Made by a program: the position numbers and the translations under genes
Source: Acidobacteriota bacterium
GTDB lineage: Bacteria; Acidobacteriota; Blastocatellia; RBC074
Reading direction: 5' to 3'
DNA: 42,645 nt
NCBI GenBank assembly: GCA_016789605.1
Contig: JAEUQO010000053.1
Span: forward strand, 1-42,645
The notes under the pieces: generated by a model
The model's database searches: none
What the model was told of the DNA's origin: nothing
What the model saw: only the letters and a program-made list of their open reading frames with translations
Shown: positions 1 to 7,821 of the stretch, one piece after another
Layout: every line of letters starts with the position of its first letter
Position numbering within the stretch: position 1 is the first letter of the stretch

Positions 1-249
1 ATGTTGATGGCGTATTTGCCGGAACGCCGTGTGTTGTATGCGGCGGATTTGATTCAGCGTCAGCCTGACGGTTCGTTTTTTATGCCGCAGTATTTGTCAG
101 AGTTGATGGATGCCGTGGCGCGCGAAAAACTGACGGTTGAGCGCGCATACGCCATGCACAGTGCGCCGTCTGCGTGGCAGGAAATTACCAGCGCCGTGCA
201 GAAAGCGGCGGCAGCAGCGCCGCGCGAACCGGAGAAAGCCAACAAATGA
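1..249 (+). CDS. MBL-fold metallo-hydrolase, C-terminal fragment (5' end outside window)
   Basis: The frame is open from the first base, so this is the last 82 residues of a longer protein. The stretch LMAYLPERRVLYAADLIQ resembles the late beta-strand and Asp-bearing segment of metallo-beta-lactamase-fold hydrolases, where a phrase like YxP..xxLFxGD supplies a metal ligand. The following part is helical and ends in an Ala/Pro/Glu/Lys-rich tail. The zinc-binding HxHxDH motif would lie upstream and cannot be seen, so substrate and exact subfamily are unknown. Its stop overlaps the start codon of the next small gene (ATGA), which suggests translational coupling. Confidence 0.55.
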   Translation: MLMAYLPERRVLYAADLIQRQPDGSFFMPQYLSELMDAVAREKLTVERAYAMHSAPSAWQEITSAVQKAAAAAPREPEKANK

Positions 250-419
250 TTGCCGAGACAAAATCTGCCAGCGCCAATCCGGGCCGCTTGTTTCTTTTCA
301 CCGGCATTTCGCTTTTCGCCGGTGGATTGCTGAGCGGAAAACCTGTCGTCATCGTCGGCGCGGCGTTGGTCGCGCTGGGATTTGTGTTGCTGGCCAGGGC
401 GATCCGCAAGACATCCTGA
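246..419 (+). CDS. Small two-helix membrane protein, 57 aa
   Basis: The ATG at 246 overlaps the TGA of the upstream gene, giving a 57-residue product. After a short polar N-terminus come two hydrophobic stretches, about residues 15-31 (LFLFTGISLFAGGLLSG) and 33-51 (PVVIVGAALVALGFVLLAR), separated by a tight turn, then a short basic tail. This is a small inner-membrane hairpin protein. No family is recognised. The ATGA overlap and the membrane character support it being real. An earlier ATG at 174 in the same frame would overlap the upstream gene heavily and is less likely. Confidence 0.55.
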   Translation: MIAETKSASANPGRLFLFTGISLFAGGLLSGKPVVIVGAALVALGFVLLARAIRKTS

Positions 420-449
420 ACCAAAAGTGCGTATGATTCATTGACGCCA

Positions 450-490
450 GCCGCCGCGCGCGCCGAATTTGTTCGAGGGCGCGCGGCGGC
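450..490 (+). other. GC-rich hairpin upstream of rpiB
   Basis: A perfect 12-bp inverted repeat (GCCGCCGCGCGC at 450-461 and its complement at 479-490) encloses a 17-nt loop in the 99-bp gap before rpiB. No T-run follows on either strand, so it is not a classical intrinsic terminator. It could be a transcript-stabilising or pausing structure, or a processing site between the upstream pair and rpiB. Confidence 0.45.
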
Positions 491-518
491 AAACGTACTT
501 CAACAATGAGGACGCATC

Positions 519-950
519 ATGAAAATTGCGCTTGGTTCGGATCACGCGGGATTCAAATACAAAGAAGCGATCAAACAATACTTGCTGGGGGTAGGGCACG
601 AAGTCACGGACTACGGCACGAACTCGGAAGAGGCGGTGGATTATCCGCTCTTTATTCGTCCGGTGGCCGAAGCCGTTGCGCGCGGCGACGCCGAACGCGG
701 CATCGTGTTGGGCGGTTCGGGCAATGGCGAAGCGATTGCCGCCAATCGCGTCAAAGGTGTGCGTTGCGCGCTGTGCTGGAATGCAGACACCGCCCGGTTG
801 GGACGCCAGCATAACGACGCCAATGTGATTTCGCTCGGTCAACGCATGATCAGCCAAGACACCGCGCTGGACATCGTGCGGATTTGGTTGGAAACGCCGT
901 TTGAAGGCGGGCGACATTTGCGCCGCATTCAACTGCTCGATCAGGAATAA
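519..950 (+). CDS. rpiB: Ribose-5-phosphate isomerase B, Glu-type
   Basis: RpiB interconverts ribose 5-phosphate and ribulose 5-phosphate in the non-oxidative pentose phosphate pathway. The 143-residue length and the Rossmann-like fold fit the RpiB/LacAB family: GSDHAG at 6-11 (phosphate and sugar binding), GGSGNGEAIAANR at 65-77 (phosphate loop) and NVISLGQR at 102-109. In Escherichia coli RpiB a Cys in the strand before the loop (ICGTG) is the catalytic base. Here that position is Gly, and Glu71 in GNGE occupies the place of the catalytic Glu of the Mycobacterium tuberculosis enzyme. The start is the ATG following AATGAGGACGC, whose GAGG is a good Shine-Dalgarno site. Confidence 0.95.
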   Translation: MKIALGSDHAGFKYKEAIKQYLLGVGHEVTDYGTNSEEAVDYPLFIRPVAEAVARGDAERGIVLGGSGNGEAIAANRVKGVRCALCWNADTARLGRQHNDANVISLGQRMISQDTALDIVRIWLETPFEGGRHLRRIQLLDQE

Positions 951-978
951 GCTCGCTTGGCGAAACGACGGCGCACGG

Positions 979-2145
979 ATGGAAAAGTCAGACACAAAAA
1001 AACAGTTTTGGTTTCGCGTGGCGCTCTATGCCGGAGCCTGGACGCTGGTCGGGCTGGTGTTGGCCAGCGAAGTGAACAATTTCTGGTTGCTGCGCTATCA
1101 GCGCGAGCGTCCGTTTTCGCGCTCAATGCTGGTGCTCTGGCAAATGGTCGGTTGGTACGGCTGGGGGTTGCTCACGCCGCTGGTGTTGTGGCTGGGACGT
1201 CGCTTTCCGTTTGACCGGCAACGTTGGTTGCGCAGCGCGATTGTGCACACGCTGGCTGGCCTGATTCTGGCGGCGTTGCATCTGGCGTTTTTTACCTGGA
1301 CTGGGCGGCTGGCGATGGCGGGCGAATTTCGGCAAGCGCCGTTCAGCGAGTTGTATCGAATTTTCGCGCTCAACCATCTGCACTTTGAGCTGTTGCTTTA
1401 TTGGGCGGTGCTGGGCAGCGGGTTGGCGTTCAACTATTACCGCCGCTACCGCGAACGCGAACTGGCCGCCGCGCAATTGGAACGGCAACTGGTCGAAGCG
1501 CAATTGCAGGCGCTGAAAATGCAGTTGCACCCGCACTTTCTTTTTAACACGCTGAATACGATTGCGACGTTGGTGCGCAAACAGGAAAACGATGCCGCCG
1601 TGCAAATGCTGGTTGGGCTTGGCGATTTGCTGCGCCATGCCTTGCAACAGGCCGACAAACAGGAAGTGCCGCTGAAACAGGAGTTGGAATTTATCGAACA
1701 GTATCTGGAAATCGAACAGGCGCGCTTTCGCGACCGGCTGATGGTGCGCATGCAGATTGCGCCGGAAACTTTGTCGGCCAGTGTGCCCAATCTGATTTTG
1801 CAACCGCTGGTCGAAAACGCCGTGCGGCATGGAATTTCGCAACGCGTCACGGCGGGCTTGATCGAAATCACCGCCCGGCGCGTCGGCCACGAATTGCATT
1901 TGCAGGTGCGCGATGACGGGCCGGGGCTTGCTGCCGCTGACAGCGCCAATGAGGGGCAGGGCGTCGGACTGGCAAATACACGAGCGCGGTTGGAAAGGCT
2001 TTACGGCGAGCAGCACCGGTTTGCGCTGCAAAATGGGCAGGGCGTAACGGCGACCGTCGTGATTCCGTTTCACGGTTCTCAGACAGAAACTTCGCAAGAA
2101 CATGGACAAGGGCAGGGAAAAGATACGAACGCTGATCGTGGATGA
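979..2145 (+). CDS. LytS/YehU-family membrane sensor histidine kinase
   Basis: This 388-residue protein has about four predicted membrane helices (roughly residues 13-30, 52-72, 88-108, 132-152), a short coiled linker (155-180), then a His_kinase (PF06580-type) phosphoacceptor region, MQLHPHFLFNTLNTIATLV, with the probable acceptor His186. An HATPase_c domain follows, with an N-box (PLVENAVRHG) and a G-box (DDGPGL). The family autophosphorylates and hands the phosphate to LytTR-type regulators. The ATG at 979 is preferred over an in-frame ATG at 901 that lies inside rpiB. The 3' end overlaps the regulator gene by 44 bp, so the two are surely co-translated. The sensing signal is unknown; there is no periplasmic domain of note. 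Confidence 0.9.
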   Translation: MEKSDTKKQFWFRVALYAGAWTLVGLVLASEVNNFWLLRYQRERPFSRSMLVLWQMVGWYGWGLLTPLVLWLGRRFPFDRQRWLRSAIVHTLAGLILAALHLAFFTWTGRLAMAGEFRQAPFSELYRIFALNHLHFELLLYWAVLGSGLAFNYYRRYRERELAAAQLERQLVEAQLQALKMQLHPHFLFNTLNTIATLVRKQENDAAVQMLVGLGDLLRHALQQADKQEVPLKQELEFIEQYLEIEQARFRDRLMVRMQIAPETLSASVPNLILQPLVENAVRHGISQRVTAGLIEITARRVGHELHLQVRDDGPGLAAADSANEGQGVGLANTRARLERLYGEQHRFALQNGQGVTATVVIPFHGSQTETSQEHGQGQGKDTNADRG

Positions 2146-2938
2146 CGAACCGCCTGCGCGCGAAGGCATACGGCTGCTAAGCGCTCGCGACCCGCAAATC
2201 GAAATCGTCGGCGAAGCTGCCGACGGATACGAAGCGATTGCGTTCATTCGTCAGCTTGCGCCCGAGCTGGTCTTTCTCGACGTGCAAATGCCTGAACTGG
2301 ATGGCTTTGCCGTGCTGGAACAAATCGGCCCGGCGGAAATGCCCGCCGTCATTTTTGTCACGGCGTATGACCGCTATGCCTTGCAGGCGTTTGAAGTCCA
2401 GGCGCTGGATTATCTGCTCAAACCATTCAGCGACGAACGGTTTCACAAAGCGCTGCAACGCGCCAAAACGCGTATTGCCCAGGGGCGTGCGCAAGATTTC
2501 AGCGAGCGGCTGAGCGGGTTGCTGACCCGCCAGCGGATTTCGTCGGGCAGCGGCGAAAACGTCACTATCACCGCTGACGCCGGGCCGGTTTTGAACCGGC
2601 TGATGATCAAGGCGGGGGGGCGCATCACCTTTTTGGGCGTCGAAGAAATTGATTGGATCGAAGCCGCCGACTATTACGTCGTGTTGCACGTCGGGGCAAA
2701 AACGCATCTTTTGCGTGAATCCATCGCCAGTTTGGCTGCCCGGCTCGATGCGCGGAAATTTTTGCGCATTCACCGTTCGACCATCGTCAATCTGGCGCGC
2801 GTGCACGATTGTCAGCACCAAAATCACGGCGACAGCCTGATTACGTTGCACGATGGCACCCAATTGAAGCTCAGCCGCCGCCGACGCAAGGAATTAGAGA
2901 CCTGGCTCGGCGGTTTCTCGTCGTCCGCCAAGCCTTGA
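2102..2938 (+). CDS. LytTR-family response regulator
   Basis: A 278-residue regulator with an N-terminal receiver (acidic pocket DDE at 14-16, phosphoacceptor Asp60 in VFLDVQMP, conserved Thr in FVTAYD and Lys in LLKPF), a linker, and a C-terminal LytTR DNA-binding domain (about 165-270). The latter carries IDWIEAADYYVVLHV and FLRIHRSTIVNLARV, both characteristic of LytTR. It is the partner of the overlapping LytS-like kinase. LytTR regulators bind tandem direct repeats in target promoters and often control extracellular or envelope functions. The penicillin-binding protein gene directly downstream is one possible target, which is inference only. Confidence 0.92.
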   Translation: MDKGREKIRTLIVDDEPPAREGIRLLSARDPQIEIVGEAADGYEAIAFIRQLAPELVFLDVQMPELDGFAVLEQIGPAEMPAVIFVTAYDRYALQAFEVQALDYLLKPFSDERFHKALQRAKTRIAQGRAQDFSERLSGLLTRQRISSGSGENVTITADAGPVLNRLMIKAGGRITFLGVEEIDWIEAADYYVVLHVGAKTHLLRESIASLAARLDARKFLRIHRSTIVNLARVHDCQHQNHGDSLITLHDGTQLKLSRRRRKELETWLGGFSSSAKP

Positions 2939-2965
2939 GTTAAAACCGCCTTGGGCTGGTATAAT
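2935..2965 (+). promoter_or_regulatory. Candidate promoter with perfect TATAAT just before the PBP gene
   Basis: A perfect TATAAT lies at 2960-2965, nine bases before the ATG at 2975. The best upstream element is TTGAGT at 2935-2940 with a long 19-bp spacer, overlapping the stop codon of the LytTR gene. If used, transcription would start two or three bases before the ATG, giving a nearly leaderless message. No Shine-Dalgarno sequence is visible, which fits. Confidence 0.45.
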
Positions 2966-2974
2966 TCGCCTGCT

Positions 2975-5605
2975 ATGGCAGATGACTTTTTTCTGACTCC
3001 TGATGGCGACCCTAGGTCGCCGCGCCGTTCCGCCCCTGATTCATCCTGGCGTGAAAGACTGGAAGACGCGTGGGAACGTTTGCAAGCATTCCTGCGCGGG
3101 TCTTCGTTGATGGCCCTGGCTGTGTTGGCCTTGATCGCTGGCGGGATGACCGGTCTGGCCTTTGCGTATCAGACCGGCGTCAGCAGTTACGGCGATGATG
3201 TGGATGGCTTGGCGGATTTTCGCCCGGCGGAAATTACCAAGGTCTATGCCGACGACGGCAAAACGATCATTGGCGAATTGGCGCTCGAACGGCGTATTCC
3301 GCTGGAATACGAGCAGATTCCTGAGCGGATGAAACAGGCCATTCTGGCCATCGAAGACACGCGGTTTTATGACCATTTCGGCATTGATCCGGTGCGTTTG
3401 ATTGGCGCTGTCGTGCAAAGCGTGATGCGCCAGCGCCGCGCACAGGGGACTTCGACCCTGACGCAACAGCTCGCACGCGGATTGTTTCTCAGTCGCGAAC
3501 GCACCTATACGCGCAAGGTCAAAGAAGCCATCTACGCCCTGCAAATCGAACGCGTTTACACCAAAGAACAGATTCTGACGCTTTATTGCAATCACTTCTT
3601 CCTGGGCGGCGGCGCTTACGGGTTTGAAGCGGCGTCCAATTATTACTTCAGCAAGCCGCTCAAAGATTTGGAATTGCACCAATACGCGATGCTGGCGGCC
3701 TTGCCCAAATCGCCTTCACAATATTCGCCGATCTATCGCAAAAAAGCGGCGCATGACCGCCGCAACCTGGTTTTGCAGGCGATGGCCGACGCCGGGTTCA
3801 TTTCGGAAGCAGAGTCAGAAGCCGCACAGGCAAAAGACCTGGATTTGAAGCTGGATGATCAACGCGGCAAAAATGACCGTTCGCCGTACGCCTATTTTGT
3901 CGAAGAAGTGCGGCAGGAATTGCAGCGGATCATGGTCGAAAAGCACGCCCAGGATGCGATGGATGTTTATCGCGCGGGGTTGAGCGTTTACACAACCATT
4001 GACGCCGATGCGCAAAAATTCGCGGTCGAAGCCGTCCGCAAAGGCGCACGCAAATACGAAACGCGCCACGGCTGGCGCGTGAAATTCGACAACGTCATTG
4101 AAAAAGAAGGCGCGGATTTGAACACCTACAGCCATCCGTCGTGGATCGCTGTGCCCGAAGCGGGCGACATTCTGGCCGGTCTGGTCAAAGACGTGAATGA
4201 CAAAGGCACGCTCGTTTCTTTCGGCAATTACTCCGCGATTATCACTGCTGAGCACACCGAAGCGCTGAACAAACCGCCGTCAAAACTGTTCAAGCGCGGA
4301 GACCTGGCGCAATTCAAAATCGAAGGCGTTGATGCCGCGAAAAAGACCTTGAAGGTAAAACTCGATCCTGAACCGGACGTGCAAGCTGCGCTGGTGATGA
4401 TCGAGGCCAAAACCGGCGAGATCAAAGCAATGGTCGGCGGGTACAACTTCGCCACGACCAAGTTCAACCACGCGACCCAGGCCAATCGGCAAACCGGCTC
4501 TGCCTTCAAACCGTTTGTTTATGCCGCAGCGTTGGAACAAGGCTTGAAGCCGGATGACATCGTGGATGATTCGCCGTTCCAGCGTGGCAACTGGCAACCG
4601 CACAATTACGACGATTCGTTTATGGGGGCGATGCCGATTCGTAAGGCGTTTGCCTTGTCGCGCAACATTCCGGCGGTGCGTGTGCTGGATGAAATCGGCG
4701 TACGCAATGCGGTTGAACTGGTCAAACGCATGGGCTTGCCTAATCCGATGGCGCCGTTCTTGCCGTCTGCGCTGGGCGCTACCGAAGAACCCTTGCTCGC
4801 CATGGTTTCGGCCTATGGCGCATTTCCCAACGGCGGCGTACGCGTCGAACCGGTCCGCATTCGCAAAGTTGTAGATCGTTACGGCAACGTGCTGGAACAG
4901 GCAGAACCAAAATCCTACAAGGTGTTGTCCGAATACGTGGCGGCGCAGATGGTAGACATGATGCGTGGCGTAGTGCAGGGCGGTACCGCAGGCGCAGCCA
5001 GCAGCCTGGGACATCCTGTGGCGGGCAAAACCGGTACGGTGAACGATTTTACCGATGCGTGGTTTATCGGGTACACGCCGTCAGTGACGTGCGGCGTCTG
5101 GATTGGCTATAGCGATCGCAAGAAACCCTTGGGCAAAGGCGAATCAGGCGCTTCCGCAGCGTTGCCTTTCTGGGTTGATTTCATGAAGGATTACCTGAAG
5201 AGCAAAAAGGATCAGCTCAAGAACGAGAAGTTCTCGCCGATTCCTGATGTGCCTGACGAATTGCGTCCGATTCAGGCCGCGCGCGCCCGCGAACACGCGG
5301 CAGAACTGGCGCGCATCGCCGCGCAAAGCGGTGACATTTTGCCGGGGTCAACCGATGTGCCGAATCTCGATCCGTTGGGCAACGAAGTGACTCCTGAACC
5401 GCAAGCGCCCGCGCCAGTCAGCGTCAGACCCAATCCGATTCCGCCAGCGCAACCGCAACCGGTGGAAGATCGCTCAACCAATTCGCGCCGCGTAGAAACC
5501 AATCCGAAAATTCTGCGCCCGCCGGTCGAAGAAAAACCGGCTAAACAGCCTGAGCCTGAGCGCAAAGGCAAAAAGGGTAAAGTCAGTGCGGAGCCTCGGC
5601 CATAA
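2975..5605 (+). CDS. Penicillin-binding protein 1A, bifunctional class A
   Basis: An 876-residue peptidoglycan synthase. A cytoplasmic N-terminus is followed by one membrane anchor (about 43-66), then a GT51 glycosyltransferase domain with the catalytic Glu127 in EDTRFYDH, plus TLTQQLARGL and KEAIYALQIER. An OB-like insert follows, then the transpeptidase with the acylated Ser509 in GSAFKPF (SxxK), SRN in ALSRNIPAVR, and KTGT in GKTGTVNDF. The C-terminal 90 residues or so are Pro/Glu/Lys-rich and low complexity, probably a disordered periplasmic tail. It polymerises and cross-links glycan strands. The ATG at 2975 is preferred to an in-frame TTG at 2951, because the latter would place a good TATAAT inside the coding region. 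Confidence 0.93.
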   Translation: MADDFFLTPDGDPRSPRRSAPDSSWRERLEDAWERLQAFLRGSSLMALAVLALIAGGMTGLAFAYQTGVSSYGDDVDGLADFRPAEITKVYADDGKTIIGELALERRIPLEYEQIPERMKQAILAIEDTRFYDHFGIDPVRLIGAVVQSVMRQRRAQGTSTLTQQLARGLFLSRERTYTRKVKEAIYALQIERVYTKEQILTLYCNHFFLGGGAYGFEAASNYYFSKPLKDLELHQYAMLAALPKSPSQYSPIYRKKAAHDRRNLVLQAMADAGFISEAESEAAQAKDLDLKLDDQRGKNDRSPYAYFVEEVRQELQRIMVEKHAQDAMDVYRAGLSVYTTIDADAQKFAVEAVRKGARKYETRHGWRVKFDNVIEKEGADLNTYSHPSWIAVPEAGDILAGLVKDVNDKGTLVSFGNYSAIITAEHTEALNKPPSKLFKRGDLAQFKIEGVDAAKKTLKVKLDPEPDVQAALVMIEAKTGEIKAMVGGYNFATTKFNHATQANRQTGSAFKPFVYAAALEQGLKPDDIVDDSPFQRGNWQPHNYDDSFMGAMPIRKAFALSRNIPAVRVLDEIGVRNAVELVKRMGLPNPMAPFLPSALGATEEPLLAMVSAYGAFPNGGVRVEPVRIRKVVDRYGNVLEQAEPKSYKVLSEYVAAQMVDMMRGVVQGGTAGAASSLGHPVAGKTGTVNDFTDAWFIGYTPSVTCGVWIGYSDRKKPLGKGESGASAALPFWVDFMKDYLKSKKDQLKNEKFSPIPDVPDELRPIQAARAREHAAELARIAAQSGDILPGSTDVPNLDPLGNEVTPEPQAPAPVSVRPNPIPPAQPQPVEDRSTNSRRVETNPKILRPPVEEKPAKQPEPERKGKKGKVSAEPRP

Positions 5606-5626
5606 TTGGCGCGCGGCTCCGCTTTT
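5588..5626 (+). terminator. Intrinsic terminator after the PBP gene
   Basis: GCGGAGCC at 5588-5595 pairs with GGCTCCGC at 5615-5622, followed by TTTT at 5623-5626. The left arm begins inside the last codons of the PBP gene. It sits in the 29-bp gap between two convergent genes. Confidence 0.6.
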
Positions 5627-5634
5627 CCCGCCTG

Positions 5635-6396
5635 CTAAACTTCGTCGTTAAATTTGTAGCCCACGCCCCAAACCGTCAGCACCAGCTTGGGTTCTTCCGG
5701 GTCTTCTTCGATTTTGGCGCGCAACCGATTGATGTGTGAATCAATCGTGCGGTCATACCCGCTGTAGGTGTAATCCCAAATGTTTTCGAGCAGGTATTTG
5801 CGCGAATAGACGCGGCCCGGATGCGCGGCAAACAGTGACAATAGCTCAAACTCCTTGGGCGTGAGTTCGACCGGTTTGCCGCTGACGGTGACTTCGCGGC
5901 GCACCGGATCAATGCGCAAGGTTCCGCGAATGATCGGCGCCTGATCTTCAGTTTCGGCTTCGACGCGCGTACGCGTGCGGCGCAACAAACTTTTGACGCG
6001 CGCTTCCAGTTCGCGCAACACAAACGGCTTGGTCAGATAATCATCCGCGCCCATTTCCAGACCCAACACCTTGTCTACGATGTCGTCTTTGGCGGTGAGC
6101 ATGATGATCGGCAATGCCGGATTGCGTTCGCGTACCTGACGGCACACGCTCAGACCATCCATCTTGGGCAACATCAAATCGAGAATCATCACGGTTGGAC
6201 GTTCGCTCAACGCCAGACGCGCACCTGCTTCGCCATCGCTGGCGGTCAGGATGTCGTATCCCACGTGACGGAAATAATCGCTGATCATGCGTTGAATGGC
6301 CGGATCGTCTTCGACGATCAATAGTTTTTCGCGTGTTGCAGGGGCAGTTGATTTGGCCGCTGCGTCCGCTGGATTCGCAGTGTTTTTCGTATTCAT
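5635..6396 (-). CDS. OmpR/PhoB-family response regulator (orphan)
   Basis: A 253-residue winged-helix regulator. After an Ala-rich 20-residue N-terminal extension come the receiver (acidic residues in IVEDD, phosphoacceptor Asp73 in ILDLMLP, Thr101 in MLTAKDD, Lys123 in LTKPF) and a Trans_reg_C effector domain with LTPKEFELLSLFAAHPG and YDRTIDSHINRLRAKIE. No sensor kinase gene is adjacent, so its partner lies elsewhere. The start at 6396 is chosen because GAGGAG lies 10 bases upstream; the frame continues open to 6456 but without homology. Its targets cannot be told from the sequence. Confidence 0.92.
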   Translation of the reverse strand: MNTKNTANPADAAAKSTAPATREKLLIVEDDPAIQRMISDYFRHVGYDILTASDGEAGARLALSERPTVMILDLMLPKMDGLSVCRQVRERNPALPIIMLTAKDDIVDKVLGLEMGADDYLTKPFVLRELEARVKSLLRRTRTRVEAETEDQAPIIRGTLRIDPVRREVTVSGKPVELTPKEFELLSLFAAHPGRVYSRKYLLENIWDYTYSGYDRTIDSHINRLRAKIEEDPEEPKLVLTVWGVGYKFNDEV

Positions 6397-6721
6397 AAAT
6401 TCACAACTCCTCACACCAAAGCGCTCTGTCGTGAGGCGAAAACAATGGTTATTCAAGTTCTGGTTGGTGATGTGGTGCGGATGTGATCATCATAAGTTGT
6501 CATCGCAACGCGGGCAAGAAGGATTCTTTTTTTGAAAACAGGTTCTTTCACGAAGCCTTGCTTGACAAAGTTTTTACCCGCGCAAATAATGCGCCTCCCC
6601 ATTACCCTGAATAGATCGCTCACCTGACCGATCATCTGTCTTTCAAGTTTTATTTTCGGTAAGCGCGAAGGCCTCTCACGCAGTCGTCGTCGCCTGTCGC
6701 CTGCCGTATGAAGGAGTTTGC
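6397..6721. other. Divergent intergenic region between the OmpR-type regulator and purC
   Basis: These 325 bases carry no convincing gene. They hold the Shine-Dalgarno site of the leftward regulator near 6407-6412, the purC promoter at 6562-6590, a T-run at 6529-6534, and AGGAG at 6712-6716 that sets the purC GTG start. The frames open here have no recognisable protein features. Confidence 0.6.
6562..6590 (+). promoter_or_regulatory. Sigma-70-type promoter for purC
   Basis: A perfect TTGACA at 6562-6567 is separated by 17 bp from AATAAT at 6585-6590, which keeps the key A at position 2 and T at position 6 of the -10 box. Transcription would begin near 6597, leaving an untranslated leader of about 125 bases before the purC GTG. 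No purine riboswitch-like core was recognised in that leader. Confidence 0.6.
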
Positions 6722-7660
6722 GTGTCTTCGCCCCCTGCTGCGTCAAATGCCGTTTCTGCCACTGCGCGTATCCCCGAGTTGGAGTTTTTGCGGAGCGGCA
6801 AGGTGCGCGACATTTATGCTGTCGACGAAGATCATTTGCTGATTGTCGCCAGCGATCGCATTTCGGCATTTGATTGCATCTTGCCGCAAGCGATTCCGCA
6901 CAAGGGGCGTGTGCTCACGCAATTGTCACGCTTTTGGTTTACGCGCTTTGCCAGCGTTGTGCAACATCATTTGGTGGCTGCGTCGGTGACGGAATTTCCG
7001 GCTGCGTTGCGCAATCGGTTGTCGGCTTCGTCGCAAGCCGCGCTGGCAGGCCGCGCGATGTTGACGCGGCGCGCCGAAGTCATTCCGTTTGAATGTGTGG
7101 TGCGCGGGTATCTGGCGGGCTCTGGTTGGAAAGAGTATCAACAGACCGGCGCAATTTGTGGACACCAGTTGCCCACCGGGTTGGTTGACGCCGACAAATT
7201 GCCCACGCCGATTTTTACGCCCGCGACCAAAGCCGAAGAAGGCCACGACATCAACGTTTCTGTCGCGGAAATGGCGCGCTCGCTGGGAGCCGAGCTCACG
7301 GCGAAGCTTGAAGCCGTCAGTTTGCAGCTGTATCGCGAAGCCGCCGCCTATGCCGAAACGCGCGGCATCATCATTTGCGACACGAAATTTGAATTTGGTT
7401 TGCGCGACGGCGAATTGGTCTGGATTGACGAAGCCCTGACGCCTGATTCGTCGCGGTTCTGGCCGCAACAGGCCTATGAACCCGGACACGCGCAACCGTC
7501 GTTCGACAAACAGTTTGTGCGCGATTATCTGGAAACGCTCGACTGGAATAAACAGCCTCCGGCGCCACCGTTGCCCGCTGAGGTTGTGCGCGCCACCAGT
7601 GCCAAGTATCTGGAAGCGTATCGCTTACTCACAGGACAGGATTTGCCGCTGAACGATTGA
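6722..7660 (+). CDS. purC: Phosphoribosylaminoimidazole-succinocarboxamide synthase (SAICAR synthetase)
   Basis: PurC joins aspartate to CAIR with ATP hydrolysis in de novo purine synthesis in the cytoplasm. The 312-residue sequence shows GKVRDIYAVDEDHLLIVASD, RISAFD, the long-form motif RRAEVIPFECVVRGYLAGSG, and IICDTKFEFGL with WIDEALTPDSSRFWP near the C-terminus. These are all typical of the roughly 300-residue PurC type rather than the shorter 240-residue bacterial type. It starts at GTG, five bases after AGGAG at 6712-6716. It stands alone with its own promoter rather than in a pur operon. Confidence 0.96.
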   Translation: MSSPPAASNAVSATARIPELEFLRSGKVRDIYAVDEDHLLIVASDRISAFDCILPQAIPHKGRVLTQLSRFWFTRFASVVQHHLVAASVTEFPAALRNRLSASSQAALAGRAMLTRRAEVIPFECVVRGYLAGSGWKEYQQTGAICGHQLPTGLVDADKLPTPIFTPATKAEEGHDINVSVAEMARSLGAELTAKLEAVSLQLYREAAAYAETRGIIICDTKFEFGLRDGELVWIDEALTPDSSRFWPQQAYEPGHAQPSFDKQFVRDYLETLDWNKQPPAPPLPAEVVRATSAKYLEAYRLLTGQDLPLND

Positions 7661-7737
7661 GCGGCTGTGGTTTCACCCGTAAGCAGTGATAATTGATCAA
7701 ATAAAAAAACGTTGCCCGAATAGATAGCTCTCTTGTT

Positions 7738-7779
7738 CGTTGCCAGAGTCCCCACAAGCAGCAACGCAACGGTTTTTTT
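7738..7779 (+). terminator. Probable purC terminator with alternative pairings
   Basis: CGTTGC at 7738-7743 pairs with GCAACG at 7761-7766, followed six bases later by seven T residues (7773-7779). A competing arm, AAAAAAACGTTGC at 7703-7715, can pair with 7766-7779 apart from one bulged G. A third pair, AGATAGCT at 7722-7729 and AGCTATCT at 7789-7796, crosses the second. The simplest reading is an intrinsic terminator between purC and the Fis-like gene; a switchable leader is possible. Confidence 0.4.
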
Positions 7780-7821
7780 CGTTGGAACAGCTATCTACGG
7801 CTTTGCCTAAACGAGGACGCC

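Noticed and set aside
1123..2247. Long minus-strand open frame opposite the histidine kinase
   Set aside because: It is antisense to strongly conserved kinase motifs and rich in unlikely residue runs.
6440..6535. Possible PhoB/OmpR-type direct repeats upstream of the orphan regulator
   Set aside because: No clear 11-bp or 22-bp periodic repeat could be found by eye.
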